Source of the DNA: Actinomucor elegans
Taxonomy: Eukaryota > Mucoromycota > Mucoromycetes > Mucorales > Mucoraceae
Direction of reading: 5' to 3'
DNA length: 64,000 nt
Assembly (NCBI GenBank): GCA_026027325.1
Contig: JAMSLZ010000005.1
Location: forward strand, 1,922,001 to 1,986,000
Shown here piece after piece: positions 23,224-36,455 of the stretch. Every line of letters begins with the position of its first letter. Position 1 is the stretch's first letter. Below the pieces are notes generated by a model, which saw nothing but the letters and a program-made list of their open reading frames with translations, was not told the DNA's origin and made no database searches. The position numbers were made by a program, and so were the translations under genes.

Positions 23224-24851
23224 ATGCCTGCGGATCAAAGTCATCCTTTTGCAACCTTCCCTACAACGGCTGGCAAAGGAGGAAACGGGCTTCGACCTTA
23301 TTATACGCCGGGTCTCGGAAACGGCAATTATACTGTAGTGCCAGATGCGCAACAAGTCACTTCTCCATATTATGCCAATGAATTCGATGACTTAATCGAC
23401 TCGAAAGCTGCAGCAAGAGAACTTGTTAACTTTACCTTGTTGAAATATATTACAACAGCTGTGAGTAGTCCCTTTGAAGTATCGAAAACTCTGTTACAAG
23501 TTCAATATATGCCTCGCGAGGATGCAGAAGTCACTTCTATTGCCAGAACTTCGACTACTGTAAATAATGACTCGGATAGCGAAGATCCGCAACAGGTAAG
23601 CAATCAAAAGATGGCTGGTGATCATATTTACTTATTAATATCAATAGTACTCGGAGGACGAAGACGAAGAAGAAGATTTCTATGATGATAACAATGCCAG
23701 ACGTAGACGATATTCAGCGGGGGACGATAGTTTGAATACAGGAACGATTGATGTAGACGATCCCGTATTCAAAAAGAAAGTACCTATTGATGCTAGTGGG
23801 TATATTGTTCGGGCTAGTGTCTATGACGATTCAACTCGACCTCCGCATCAGATCAAACCTATCGAAGGTGGTGTTTGGCAAGGCATTGGAAAGCTCATGA
23901 AACAGCCTCATGAAGGCTGGCGCTCATTGTTTAAAGGACAATACACCAACTGGCTATACGAGATCTCACATTTGTTTCTTCAACCTACTTTAGAAGGCAC
24001 ATTGAACGATATCTTTGATCTCTACGATGATACGATCCCTCTTGTTCATTTGGATCATGTTGGGCCCAACCTAGCTACTTTGGTTGCAAGTAATCTTATC
24101 GTTGGTTTCATCCTGAGTCCTTTGGAGCTCATCAGAACCAGGTACTTTTTATAATCAAATTATTGTATTCATCTTCGTTACTTAGACATGTTTTTATCAG
24201 AATGCAAGTGCAATCCGCTTCGCCCTTACAACGCAAGTACAAAGGGCCTTTCCATGCATTGGGTACGATTATCAAAGAAGAAGGCGGTATTAAAGGACTT
24301 TATTTCTCTCACAACTTGTTACCAACTATCTTATATCATACCATTACACCTCTTTTACAAAATACGACGCCTTTGATTATTGATCGTGTACTGCGTATTT
24401 CCGCTAATGAATCGCCCTTCTTATACAGTCTTGCGGAACTTGGTTTAAACACACTAGAAGTTTTAATTACCTTACCTTTGGACACGATTCGTAAAAGACT
24501 CCAATGTCAAATTCGAACGAGAACTCCAGGAAACAAAAGATTCGAATCCGTTGTAGCATTAAGACCCGTGCCTTATACAGGCATAGCCAATGCTGCCTAT
24601 TGTATCATTAAAGAAGAAGGTGGTAAACCAGATCGTAGAAAGAAGGGATCTACCAAGAGTTTACAAAAGAAGGGAATATTGACGGATTGGAGCTTGAGAG
24701 GTTTATACCATGGATTTAATATGCAATGTACATCGAACATTGTCTTATTCTTTTTGCATGCAATCAATGGTATTGAAGGTAATGAAAGAAGCAGTCTTTT
24801 TTAATTGACATGTACTAATTTGATATTATAGATGATTATGAAGACTTTTAA
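23224..24851 (+). CDS. UGO1: Ugo1-like mitochondrial outer-membrane carrier-family protein
   Basis: A predicted 487-residue mitochondrial carrier-fold protein resembling Ugo1, which acts with Fzo1 and Mgm1 in mitochondrial fusion. Exons are 23224-23595, 23648-24141, 24201-24778 and 24832-24851; the last encodes only DDYEDF. Three carrier-type PX[DE]XX[KR] signatures are visible: SSPFEVSKTLLQVQ, LSPLELIRTRMQVQS and TLPLDTIRKRLQCQ. An acidic loop (EDEDEEEDF) follows the first, and GVWQGIGKLMKQPHEGWRSLFKG precedes the second. The atypical long N-terminus and acidic loop fit Ugo1 better than a transporting carrier. It faces CCT8 tail to tail. Confidence 0.85.
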
Positions 24852-25721
24852 ATGATATATACACATCTACTGAAATAAAACTAATATACTTATTATAAAA
24901 TGTCTTTCTGATTTTAGCATTCTGGTGATGTTGCACTTTTATAAAGATTTATTATACAAGAGTTTGTAACGTATGATTGATCTCGGAAGATTGACCAATA
25001 ATCTAAGTTCAGATGTTTGCAAATTTGTTCCCTTTTACATGATATTAATATAACAAGACAGTTTCTTTTAATAAAACGTTTGTTAATTAATAATATTGGT
25101 AGAGTTTCTGATTGCGCGCCTAATGGCGTATATAATGCTATATTTTCCTCTGTTTTTTTTGTACATGACCTTCATATTAAATTTACCTGTGATTTAGTGA
25201 GCCAAATGTACCATTTTATATCCAGTGCAAATACAAAAACTTTAGTAATATTTGCTTTCAATGTATTGCTTTAATAAATATTAAACTGTAGAAAAAATTG
25301 CGAACGTTATATATGTAACATGTTGGTGTAAGCAAGCTTTAATACACGTTTTTTTCTTCTTCTTTGTCTTCAAGGACTACTATCAACATGTCAATTTAAT
25401 AAAAGAAAAAAAAAAGAACTAACCTATCAATATAAAGAAAATACGTGGTGAATCATTTTGCATAACAATACTTGTTACTGCAGAGAATTGGTTTCAGAAT
25501 GCCATTGTTACCAGAGGATGATATACATTTACAAAATTTCTCAGAGATTTCATGTATCATGAAATGAAGAAAAGGTCATCAGAACGTAAATATATGGATG
25601 CTTCTTTTATTAAAAGATGAAAACTAGTTAACAGAAAGGTGGGAATCATAAGCAACAAGAAGAGCTTTACAGGAAAAAAATACTATAGTTAAGATGATGT
25701 ATGCAAAGTAAAATGGCTCTT
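24852..25721. other. Convergent intergenic region
   Basis: AT-rich sequence between the 3' ends of UGO1 and CCT8. The frame at 25017-25274 has no recognisable protein features. Nothing else was seen. Confidence 0.5.
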
Positions 25722-27540
25722 TTAATCCTCATCCCAATGTTGCTGGTCCTTCTTAATAGGTTTAGGTCCACCAGCAGGCTTAGACATGATGATTTGATCA
25801 ACGCTGAGGATAGTAATAGCCGTGTCAGCAGCTAACTTCATAGCACATAATTTAGCAGCTAAAGAGTCGAAGATACCGGCATCGACAGCATTGGAAGTGC
25901 CATCAGTCGTATTATCGATATCCACACCAATAGAGTGTCCTTTACTGTCCTCATTTTGGTAATGAGCAGCATACAAACGTGACAAAACAGCTGTGGCTTC
26001 CATACCAGCATTATCACAAAGTGTACGAGGTACAATCTCCAAAGCTTCAGCAAACTTCTTGATAGCATGTTGATTCAAACCTGGAGTCTTTGCAGCCACC
26101 TCTTGCAAGCGCTTGTTTAATTCCATTTCAACAGCACCAGCACCGGCCAAGAGACGGTTATCACGCGTAGCAGCTTTAATAACATTAACACCATCATCAA
26201 TTGCGCGCTCGATATCATCCATATGGTTTTGAGTGGCACCACGAATAACAATAGTAGTCGTACGAGTGTTAACATCCTCTTCTTGACGGAACACGGTAAC
26301 CATATCAGAGCCAATTTCAACGGTTTCGACAATATCACAGTAACCAACTTCCTCGGCCATAGGGGTACCTAATCGAGCAAGGGCAGTAGCACCAATTACA
26401 CGACATAAGCGACGAAGATCAAACTTGGAAAGGACCTTGACAGCCATGATATTGTATCTATTCAAATAATGCAAAGCGAGCTCACCAATACCGTTGCCTG
26501 TAACTACTACATTAACGCCTGATTCAGCCAAATCTTGAAAGATCTTTTCAACTTGCTTCTCTTCATCCTTGCTAAAGTTCAACATTTCCTTGGCATTATG
26601 AATCAAAACAGTACCCTTGGTTTCGGTTTGAGAGATATCCAAAGGACAAGTAAATACAGCGATCTTGGCTTTCTTGGAGTTACGAATTAAACCTTCAGGT
26701 TCACGACCGAATACCATACCCTTAACTACGCGAGATTCATGAATACTGGAACCCATCACCTTTACAACGCGAATATTATCAACATTAAAGTCCTTAGGGT
26801 TCTTGGGCATAACGTTTAAAGCAGCGTCAACGACAAGTTCACCCAAAAGGTCCTCATAACCATATTGCTTGGAAGAAATTGGCGCTTTAATGATCTTAAG
26901 CAACTCTTGCTTGTCTGTCAATGACTTGATTTGGTCAACTTCAAGTTCTATATATCCCGCGTTAGATCTTGTCAAGTTCTAGTGTTTTTCATAATACATA
27001 CCAGGCAAAATTTTCAAAGCGCGTTCTCTAGCCAACTCATAGCCCAAACAAATTTCTGAAGGATGAAGACCCATCTTAATGAGATATTCAGCCTTTTGCA
27101 AAAGTTCACCAGCAAAAACAACTACAAAGTTGGTATTATCTCCAATCTCACTCTCCTGTTGTTGGGAAGCCATAACAAGAAGTTTGGCTGCTGGGTGAAC
27201 CACATCTAACTCGCGAATAATAGTAGCTGCATCGTTGGTAACAAAAAGTTTCTCAAGATGATTGATGATCATCTTGTTACGACCTATGATTCAAACGCGT
27301 TAGTATACTATATAGTTCTCCCTTATTATAATAATGTACCATTGGGGCCCATAGAGGTACGAACAACCTCGGAAAACTCGTGAGTAGCCTCGATATTACG
27401 CAAAACTGCTTCTTCTACGCCTGATTGGAACTTCAAAATAGATTAGAAACACTGTCATCCCTGTTCTGACTAGTTCAAAATACCTTGTAGCCATCCTTGA
27501 AAAGCTGGGGTAGGGTGCTTTTGGGTACTCTTAAAGCCAT
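25722..27540 (-). CDS. CCT8: CCT theta subunit of the cytosolic TRiC chaperonin
   Basis: A predicted 551-residue group II chaperonin subunit that forms part of the double-ring TRiC/CCT complex folding actin, tubulin and other proteins in the cytosol. Exons are 27484-27540, 27340-27430, 27002-27283 and 25722-26947. The N-terminal SMGPNGRNKM nucleotide-binding loop, TNDAATI, the GDNTN ATPase segment and the late VEMEL/GAGAVE region are all present. The theta assignment rests on the MALRVPKSTLPQLFKDGYK start, the KPISSKQYGYED-like and VFGREPEG segments, and the ILSVDQIIMSKPAGGPK end. The last intron has two AGAACTTGA acceptors 32 bases apart; only the distal one (AG at 26948-26949) keeps the frame. 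Confidence 0.95.
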
Positions 27541-30371
27541 TGTAAACGATGAAGAGCAGTGTATAGCCGAGTCAAAGAAAACTTTTTCCCCTTTATAGTT
27601 CCCTTCTAATAAACGCTATTTGGCACTCCGGGTCCGAAACTCATTTTTACAGTACGCGTACGCGTGCAAAATACAAGGATTTAGTACCGTTACAGCTTGA
27701 GCCTCATGTTTTGATTGTCAGAAGCAAGTCCTCGCTACTGTAGTCGTCTACTTTGGATTTTGTGATATTTTACCTATAAATACATCGTTCCTTTCAGCAA
27801 GCATCATCGATTATGATGTAGATTTACCAAGTTTTTTTTTTATTGGGCGAAAGGATGAATGAGAAAAGATATCTAATGTAACAAAAGCATTGGAATTTGA
27901 TTGAATCTTTACCAGATTTGACTAATGTTAATCGATGCTTTATGTCTGTGATCTCAAAAACTTGCAGATATGGGAATTCAAAATTTTGGACGTAAAAATT
28001 AAAATCACTATTGTAGATGACAGTGAATGCAAATCAAGTTTAATGGGAAGCGCTTGTCTTCCATATTAAGTATTAGTTGATCTTGATTTAATACACAACG
28101 ATTGTGAAGAGTTCATAGCTGTAGCGTATACTATTGTTATAGATCATGACGGTAAAAATAACACAAGTCATCATCACCGTCAATAATCAATATAATTAAA
28201 ATATAGAACTTTTCAAAATTACAAGTAAATTTGATACTAATAAGGTCAGCCATGAGAAGGCAAAGGTATATCTGATCTCAAAAGGATAGTGCTACAGCCA
28301 CAAGCCTCAAAATTGCAACAAACTGCTGGCACAGATGCACTCTTTTGAATTTTCGGCCGTGGCTATTATAGAGAAGGGCCAGAGCAAACGACAGATAAAA
28401 ACCAAAGAGCTACTGTAAAAGTTGGAAATTACTTTATATCATCGTGACTGTACATTATAGAATAGCAACTGCTATGGCCAATGAATAAACCCTACTTATA
28501 TTACAAGTATATGCAATAACAGTAAAAATTGACTCCATGAATCTAGACAGGGATCGATTTATGTGTAAATTATAACTAAAATGATCGGCAGTTTCAGTTT
28601 TCCTGCCACTTTAAACCATCCTCCTCCGAAAGTATACAGTTAGACTCCTGTCTTCTTTTTATTGAATCATTTCGGATTTTTGAAAAAACATATAGTTTCT
28701 AAACATGTTTTGATCTATCTTGCAACAGTGAATACTGGGCTAGGGTACACTCGATCGATTTATTCATGCCTTGTTACACAATGTCCCGCCTTTCTATGGG
28801 TATAAAGTTATGCTATAACTTTAAACTTATGACAATATGTTATCCGATGGCTGCGTGATTTTTAATTAACCAGAATAGTCTAGAAAATAAAGTAAGTCCA
28901 CTCATTTGGCTTAAGCAACAACAGCTTGTCGATTATCCCATGTTCCTTTATTAAACTACATGGTTACCACTGTATAGATTGGGAATCTCATGCAGATTTC
29001 TTTTTGTACTCGTTTCTTTTAATGCTGTTTGTAAGCGTGCTATTGTGTTTTACTTTCAAATGTATAGCAATAGAGTAAAATAATGTAAGGTATTGGATAT
29101 GAAAGTCCTTAGTGTTGCATGGTGATTTTGATTGTTATTACTACGTTGATTTCACACATAATGAAATTAAAGAGCAAATTATTATATATAAAGCCAAGTC
29201 AACAAACGTTTGTAGTAGAGAAGTTGTACAAATAACATTTCGACGACGACCATGCGATACTCTTTCTACTGTGCTGCAATTTTTCTTTTCTGTATCCAAA
29301 CTCAAGCTTTTTGTATATACAATAAATTAGATGAAGGCGGTTTTTATATAGTCGATGAAGTACATACTAATAATCACAAGTAAATATTATACTCATTTTT
29401 GAAGTATATAATCTATACTTAGTAACATATACAAACCGTAGTGCTTTTCGAAAGACACTTAAGAACACTGGCACAAAGGAGTGCTGTCATTACACCAATA
29501 CGCATTGCAACCCGTCTCAGTCGAAAACAGTCCCTATATCTTTTGTTGTAAGTCAATTTGTTCTTCAGATGTTATGGCAACCTACGGTTTTCTTTTAACA
29601 TTGCTTTGTTATCTACAGATACGATTTAAGTTCCCTCATTTTCACCCTACTCTAGTTTACCGCGTGGATTGCGCTGCAGGTGGTGCTCTAGAATTTTATG
29701 GAGCGCTTTCGAATTTCTTTGCGATGTGCACACCTCCTGATGGTCAACTTGGCTACATAACCCATTTGTCACCACTCTGATCTTAATAATTATGTGTAAT
29801 TCAAAAGGCCCCCCGGCCTTGTATAGAAATGTTTATGAAGATAAAACAATTTTATAGATACTTGTTATATTAAGCTGATATGAGCAAACTCCTTGTTGCA
29901 TCTACTCTTCTAAACTGTTACAAGTTCAAATAAACACTGCTTTTTCTTATACGCATTCAATACAGCTTAATGCGGACATACTGAAGGGACACTTTCGTAA
30001 CTATAATCCGCATAATCTAGGTATGAAACACACAGAATATTCTCAATAAGACTATTAGAAAAAGGCGAACAACGCAATTTACTATACTTGGTATTAATAA
30101 GTGGTTAATGTGATCCTCTCAATGGAAAAAAAAAAGTATATATCTAGTCTTATCAAAGAGAACGTGATAGGTACAAGAATGAAATGTAGCACCATTCGAT
30201 ACGCAAGGGAATTCTATAAAGACGCCACTAAAGTACTTTTTACATATCGACAAAACTTTCACTACATATTTCAAAAAATTGGATGAAAGAAACATAGACC
30301 AAAACCTAGAAGAGACCGTTTCTAAATACAATGAAAGCTTGATATAGTTGTTTATTGATAATTGATATGGA
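27541..30371. other. Long gene-free region
   Basis: About 2.8 kb of AT-rich DNA upstream of CCT8 and downstream of the reductase-acyltransferase gene. Open frames at 29112-29330, 29481-29780 and 30101-30331 carry no domain, signal peptide or conserved motif that I recognise. Clear repeat copies were not found here. Confidence 0.5.
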
Positions 30372-33300
30372 TTAAGAAGATTTTAAATTATAAGCTTGAG
30401 ATACTCTTCTGGAATGTTTACCGGAACCATCATCAGAGAGCACAGGCGTACTTGATGCTGCTTTGAGGGAGTAAACCAACTGAATCATTTGATCTTCCTC
30501 TTTCTCTAAATTCATGCCATGCTGAGCAGCATAGCTTTGATCTGCCCGTAGAATGGATCGAATTTGATTCTGGCATTTGTCAAATACCTGAGCATTATGG
30601 CGCAGATTGGCATTATCAGTAACAAAACGGTATTTTTCAATTTCATGGCATAGAGACGCGATATCGTCCAGCTTTAGCAGTATATTCTCGCTTTCATGTA
30701 TTTCGGATAACTATCGCATAGTTTTGTAAGCTACTTATGTTCAGTGTATGTTCTTTATCTTACCAATTCCTCTTCTTCGGCATTCTTTCTACTTGAAACC
30801 ATCACTAAATCTTCGTTGGTAGTTACGCCTAGTTCAAGCAGCAAGATTTGGGCATCTGGAGACAGCTTTGTTTTGGGATGTACAGCGTCTATGAAACCAA
30901 TAGCCAAAAAGTTATCTACAGCATTTTGACTTGCCTCAGTGGATAAAACCTCGCGGTAGACTGTTCTTCTACCAGTGATCAAATGGGCAGCAATCCATTG
31001 AGAAAGAACAGGCACAATCTTGCGAGGCATATAAGGCAAGTCGCGTAACGCAGACAGAGAACACGATGTGATCCAATAAGCGTCCAAAGTAGGGTATATA
31101 AACGAGGCTAAAAGACAAACTCGGGTATACTCAACTTCATTGTTTTCCATTGTTACTACCTTGGTATATTGTCCTTCCTCATTCACAACAAGCAAGTTCT
31201 TTTTAACAAACCAACCTAATAGTAGGTTGAATTTCTACAAGGTAGAGTGATTAATATACTATCAAAACGTGGTTATGATGCTATTACCTCTTCTCTGCTC
31301 CAAGGATAGATAAATTCATGCTTGAATAGGCGAACCAGAAATGTGAATTGAGCAAACAAATCCTTTCTTGTAATTTCTTTGACAGTACCAGAAAGATACA
31401 CTACTGCAAATAAGGCTTCGGGAAGGAAAATCTCGATCAATTGACTGGCCATATAGGATAGATCCATAACATTATCAGCATGTTCCACCACTCTAACAAT
31501 GGTTTGGTCAGTGATACGTTTACCATCCATTGTGACATTATTGCGCGCGTCCAACAAGTTCATAGAATAAGCAACAATAGTGGCTACATCCTCATCTGGC
31601 TGCCAATCGATACTGATACTTTTTTCAATAAGCTCTTCTCGAAGCCAAGATACATGCTTATTGATCTTGCCCATAGTAATACCGCCTGTAACGCGGCCAA
31701 ATAATAAAGTAGCTGCGACCAGTGTTACAGGGCTTACAACGGCTGCATCATGTTGGCCACGTTGGATTTTACGAGCTACATAGTCTGCAGTTGCATCCTC
31801 ATCTCTTACAGCAATCGTACTATATTACAAACCATTAATACAAGCTCATCATTTGTACGCGTCTTTATGTTACCTTAATCGCTTATTACTATTTGCAGGC
31901 AAACTAGCTTCCTTGACGGCCTGTCTCACGTCAATGGTTTGACCAAAGCCTACAAACGCACGTCCATATTTTCCCTTTTCAATCACACCATTATCTTTGG
32001 TAGCAGCTCTGTCAGCTACAGTAGCACTAGGACGAAGGAATGACGATGTCACTGTCAAACTACGAGGCTTCTGGTCTAACACTTGATCAATCAACGTTCG
32101 TAATTCAGGAATCTTTTCGTAAGTAATATTGACAGGCACAAGTAAAGTCTCTTTCTTGGTAGATAATGCAGAGAATGAGCTCGAGGGCATAGGTTCAGGA
32201 GTTAATTCTGTTTGAGATTGACGATGATCTTGTTGATTATGACCTATTGTGCCTTCGATCACCATATTTAAAAGACCATCATGATAGGCAGTTTGTAATC
32301 TGCCTGTGCGAGAACGAGCTCTTTCAATTACCATGGATAAAGCCCCATGTTCTTTTAAGAGCACTTCTGTATAGGCTGCTGCGACAGCAGTGTTCAATGG
32401 CGACCGAGAGGCAAGATCACGACGGACAAAGAAAGCACCAGAGATACGAAGAATATCAGAAATAGGACCAAGCAATGCAAGAGCTATAAAAAAAAATTGT
32501 TACTAAATCATTCATAATATAAGAAAATACAATGTACCTTCGTCACAGACAATAGCGGGCACTGGTAGTTGATAACGTAAACAAATGTACCAGACCAAAA
32601 GCTGATCAATAATTGTTTTCGAAACAGGGACATAAACTACGTTTTTGCCTTGGATCTGTGCTTTCAATCTTGCAATATCCAGTTCATTGACGCGTAAACT
32701 ACTGAAAAGACGTTGGAAAAGAGCGTTCAAAAAGGCACCAGCAGACCAGACGTATGGTAACTGAGTTCTTTCTTTCATTCGCTGAAGGATTTTAAGTGAT
32801 TCACCCACAACTGTTTTTTGAGGCACGCCTGAGGTTTCGATTATCTGTTCCTGTGTTAGTGGGATTGCATTGAAGTGCATATGACCTTACCTGTCTGATG
32901 CTTTGACCCACTCTTCTATCATTGAGTACTTCGATGCGTATATGTTCCTCGTGAGATTCAGAAGGATTCGTCCAATGACCAAGGTTTAACATATTATCCT
33001 TGTTCTTGAGGATATCTGAATCATCATGGCACCAATCATCCAAACTAGCATCGAAATCATTCACCCACTCTTCCATCTTCTTTTTGTCTTTGAGTTCTTG
33101 ACCAGGCTTTTCGAGCGACAAGACAAGTTCTGCGAGCATACGATCGGTTCTTTTTTGGATGTCAGAAGCACTAAAGATGACTGATTCAATCTGTCTATCA
33201 ATAATGGAATGATGTGCTGCTCCTGGATGTATATACAGAGCACAAGTCCAGTTTTCCGGCACAGTAATGTTTCGAAGACCTACAGGTGGTGAAGGTGTGA

Positions 33301-35455
33301 TGTAACTATGGACGCCGAAAGCAAAATTGGTCATGTACGTATCCCAATCCATATGCTTAAAATGAGACAATTTGAACTGCGTATCGCTTGACATATCCTG
33401 TTCCATTTGCTGGACATTTTGATGGTCAAATATCCAACGATGGCGTAAAAATGGCTGGACTGAATCCACAACGCGAGAAGCAAGTTCAATCATGCGATTA
33501 AGCAAGTTGATATCAGAGGACGCGTTATTGGCTACCCGCCCACCTACCGAACTAATAGCGCTTGAAACAGATGATAGCGATTGAGGCAGGCTATACTTCA
33601 TGAAGAGTTTAGCCTTGAAAAGAGACCGATTTGCAACAAAATACTCTTCTGCTGTAGGTAATACGAGTTTACTGTTTCTAAGCCAATAGGATCGAACAGA
33701 ATTATAGGTCTGTTTCCAAGTAACTTCATCAAAACCACTGGCAGAAACTTGATAAATGTAAGGAAAATATTGTACGTTCGGCACGATGACACTATCCGTA
33801 TCTACACCATCGGCTAATACTTCATTATAAGGTAAAAGGAATCGATAACCAGGTGGCGCCATAAATGCTGCGCTTCCTAATACTGCACGTACTAGATAAT
33901 CAACAGGCACAATATCTGCTAAAAGTGCGCCCATTTCGGGTTGTAAAGCCTGAATTCCTTTACCCATCAGAAAGACTGAGGCATTAGCACCAGTTACACC
34001 ATCCACCTAAACGCTTTTTGATAAGAATATGATTATTGGTTTCATGTTCTTTGACTTACCCATCCAGGTAGAGGTTCGTATGCACCTGCGCCAACTTGAG
34101 TTGCTCTAACAATAGCAACAGGCCATTGGGCTTTGCCACCTTGCGCTTCTTCAATACGATTTAAATCCACGCGTTTCATGATCAAATGTTCTGTAAGGGA
34201 TTTGGTGAAAGTGTAAGTATTTGGATAATGGGTAAGAATACGTTGAGTCATTTTGGGGATGTCTTGAAGCTCAAGGTCGACAATCTCAGTCAAGAGTTCT
34301 TCAGGATCGCCCACCTGCATTGGATATACACGTTCCTGAATATGACCATCCGGTAGATTTGGATCTGTATAAGCTAACGACATGTGTACAAAGGCCTCTA
34401 TCGAAACAAGTTAGTAAAAAAGCTTTATTCGCGTTAATAAAGGCATACCCATATGTTTACATTCATCTGCTAAATCCATCATTCTAAGTGTGCCCAGTGT
34501 ATTTGTCTATATTACCTTGTTAGTAACCTGAAAGCCTTTTTGAAATAATCCTTTACCTCTAATGCAAGATCTAAGCGTTCATTATAGTTCAATGTGGCCG
34601 CACAATGTATAACAATGTTTACATCTTGAATAATCCTTTCTTTGTCCAGTTCAGTGATGGACAAGTCGGGTGAGATGATATCACCAGAGATTGGAATGAT
34701 TTTATTCTTGATGATAGAGTCAAAAGTCGCCTTGCCTATCATACGTCTTAACAGCAAAAATGCCTAGAAAGAGTTTAATTGCGCGTTTGATCCATACTAG
34801 TGTATATATTCACCTTGTTATTAAACACTTCATTTCGAAGTCTTTCTGAAGGTCTGCCGATCTTGCTTCTTTTTATACTACCACTTCGAACAAGAATATA
34901 GATATAACCAAGATCTTGACGCAGCGCTTGGATCAATTTCCATAGAATGGCTTTACCAATGAACCCTGTTACACCCGTCATCAAGATATTCTTGTTCTTG
35001 TAAAATTCAATGACTGGACCCTGAAAATCGCTCTCATCCATAACAATAGGCTTTGTATCGTCGTTATTTAATGACTCAGACATGACAGTTGAATGCGAAG
35101 AAGCAGTGGTAGAACTATCGTCCGATATCACTTCACTAGGAACTGGTGTTTGTGGTTCATCAATAACTAAAGACTCGCCGTTAATCACTAGATCAGGCAT
35201 TGAAGCTGTGGATTGACTATCATTGATAATGATTTGGGGTAGCTCTTCTGAAGCAGTAATGGGTTGAGCAGGCGCTTCTTCAGATTGAACGTCAATCTTT
35301 TCATCGTTTACTACTATTTCGATTGGCTTTGTTTCTTCCAGTCCGGGTTCTTTTGTATCCTCGGTAGTTGCTTCCACTTGAGTGTTTAAAGTTGGCAGTG
35401 GTGTTTCGGTTAAAGTCGACTGTTGACTTATTTCTTCTTCATGTTTCTCTGACAT
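30372..35455 (-). CDS. Fusion of fatty acyl-CoA reductase and PlsB/GPAT-like acyltransferase
   Basis: A predicted 1541-residue protein in ten exons: 34814-35455, 34557-34763, 34449-34506, 34060-34397, 32891-34006, 32538-32850, 31874-32483, 31288-31819, 30764-31234 and 30372-30710. After an acidic leader of about 150 residues comes a complete fatty acyl-CoA reductase: TGVTGFIG NADP-binding loop (160-167), YTFTK active-site Y364/K368 and a Male-sterility C-terminal region (WIFDHQNV ... MDWDTYMTNF). The second half (about 788-1490) is PlsB/GPAT-like: motif II GAFFVRR (907-913), motif III ERARSRTGR (945-953) and motif IV VPVNITYEKIP (1007-1017). Motif I reads SKTIID (864-869), so the catalytic His of HX4D is Ser, and motif III has Arg946 for Gly. 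It may link fatty alcohol and ether-lipid or glycerolipid synthesis. There is no C-terminal SKL. A 5'UTR intron (35463-35515) is possible. Confidence 0.9.
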
Positions 35456-36455
35456 TGAACTACTGTATGCTTTATAATCAGGGATCTTGCCAGAAGGAAG
35501 CTTGCTTGCGATTACCTTGAATTCAAATAGGAGAAAAAGGTTCTTTTTAAATAAGCTTTTGCGAAGGAAAGAAAGAAAGTAGGCTAAAAAAAAAATATTC
35601 AGCCCAAACTTACTACACAGCCAACGGGCAACTGACTTATTTGGTTCAGTTGTGTAATTTACATGATACTCAATACAAACGAACCTGATTGGGCTGATCA
35701 TGGTTCTACCAGTGTGCTCGAAAAAAAATATCCAAGCGATAACACAATCTATGAAACGACTAGTAACATACATAGACGCGTTTTTCTCAGTGAAAGCATT
35801 TTTTTTAGATAATAGGTTATAAGCAGGGTTATTTAATTGTAAAAAAAAAAAGAAACAGTAAAGATGTACGTATAGTCTCTATAAAAAAAAACTCCTTTTG
35901 AGTGCATAGGTGGTTTGACACGACAGTTACAAGCTTAATCAAAAAGAAACTCATACAGAATTCGTACTGTACTTAAAAGAACACCATGATTTATGTTGCA
36001 TCTTTGATCTGTTTCATTGAATAATACATTGACCTGAACAGTTATGGTTACTGAGTACACAATAAGAAATGATAATAATTCATATATTAAACTGACCAAA
36101 CAATGAGACACTTGAGTAACTCACTGAGGCTATTACACAACTTCAATGGTTTAAAACACCGATAACCAATTAAAACATGACATTACAACTTCCAGTTGCA
36201 CATGAGGTCAAGCTTGCTTAAGAATATTTGAATACAATACAAGTAATAAAAACAACAAGAAATATTTTCTTAGGAATATTGAGATGGTGCATTTAAAGCA
36301 TTCGATAACTAGAAAGAAATATTATTATAACCTCCGCAGTCGATCGAAACAAGTGATTCAAGCTGAAATAGGTACTACCAATCAAAGTCACAGTTTAACG
36401 TATACTTCCATCCGCCTTTTTTTATTAGTTCGCGAACCATACAGTGAAAATTAAG
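35456..36455. other. Divergent promoter region between the fusion gene and EAF6
   Basis: One kilobase separates the two divergent starts. A possible 5'UTR intron of the fusion gene lies at 35463-35515 (GTAATCGC ... CATACAG on the minus strand). An in-frame upstream ATG at 35773 would add hydrophobic sequence that looks like translated leader. Nothing else was recognised. Confidence 0.45.

Noticed and set aside
29481..29780. 99-residue open frame with a hydrophobic segment.
   Set aside because: No domain, no splice context and no compositional support; probably chance.
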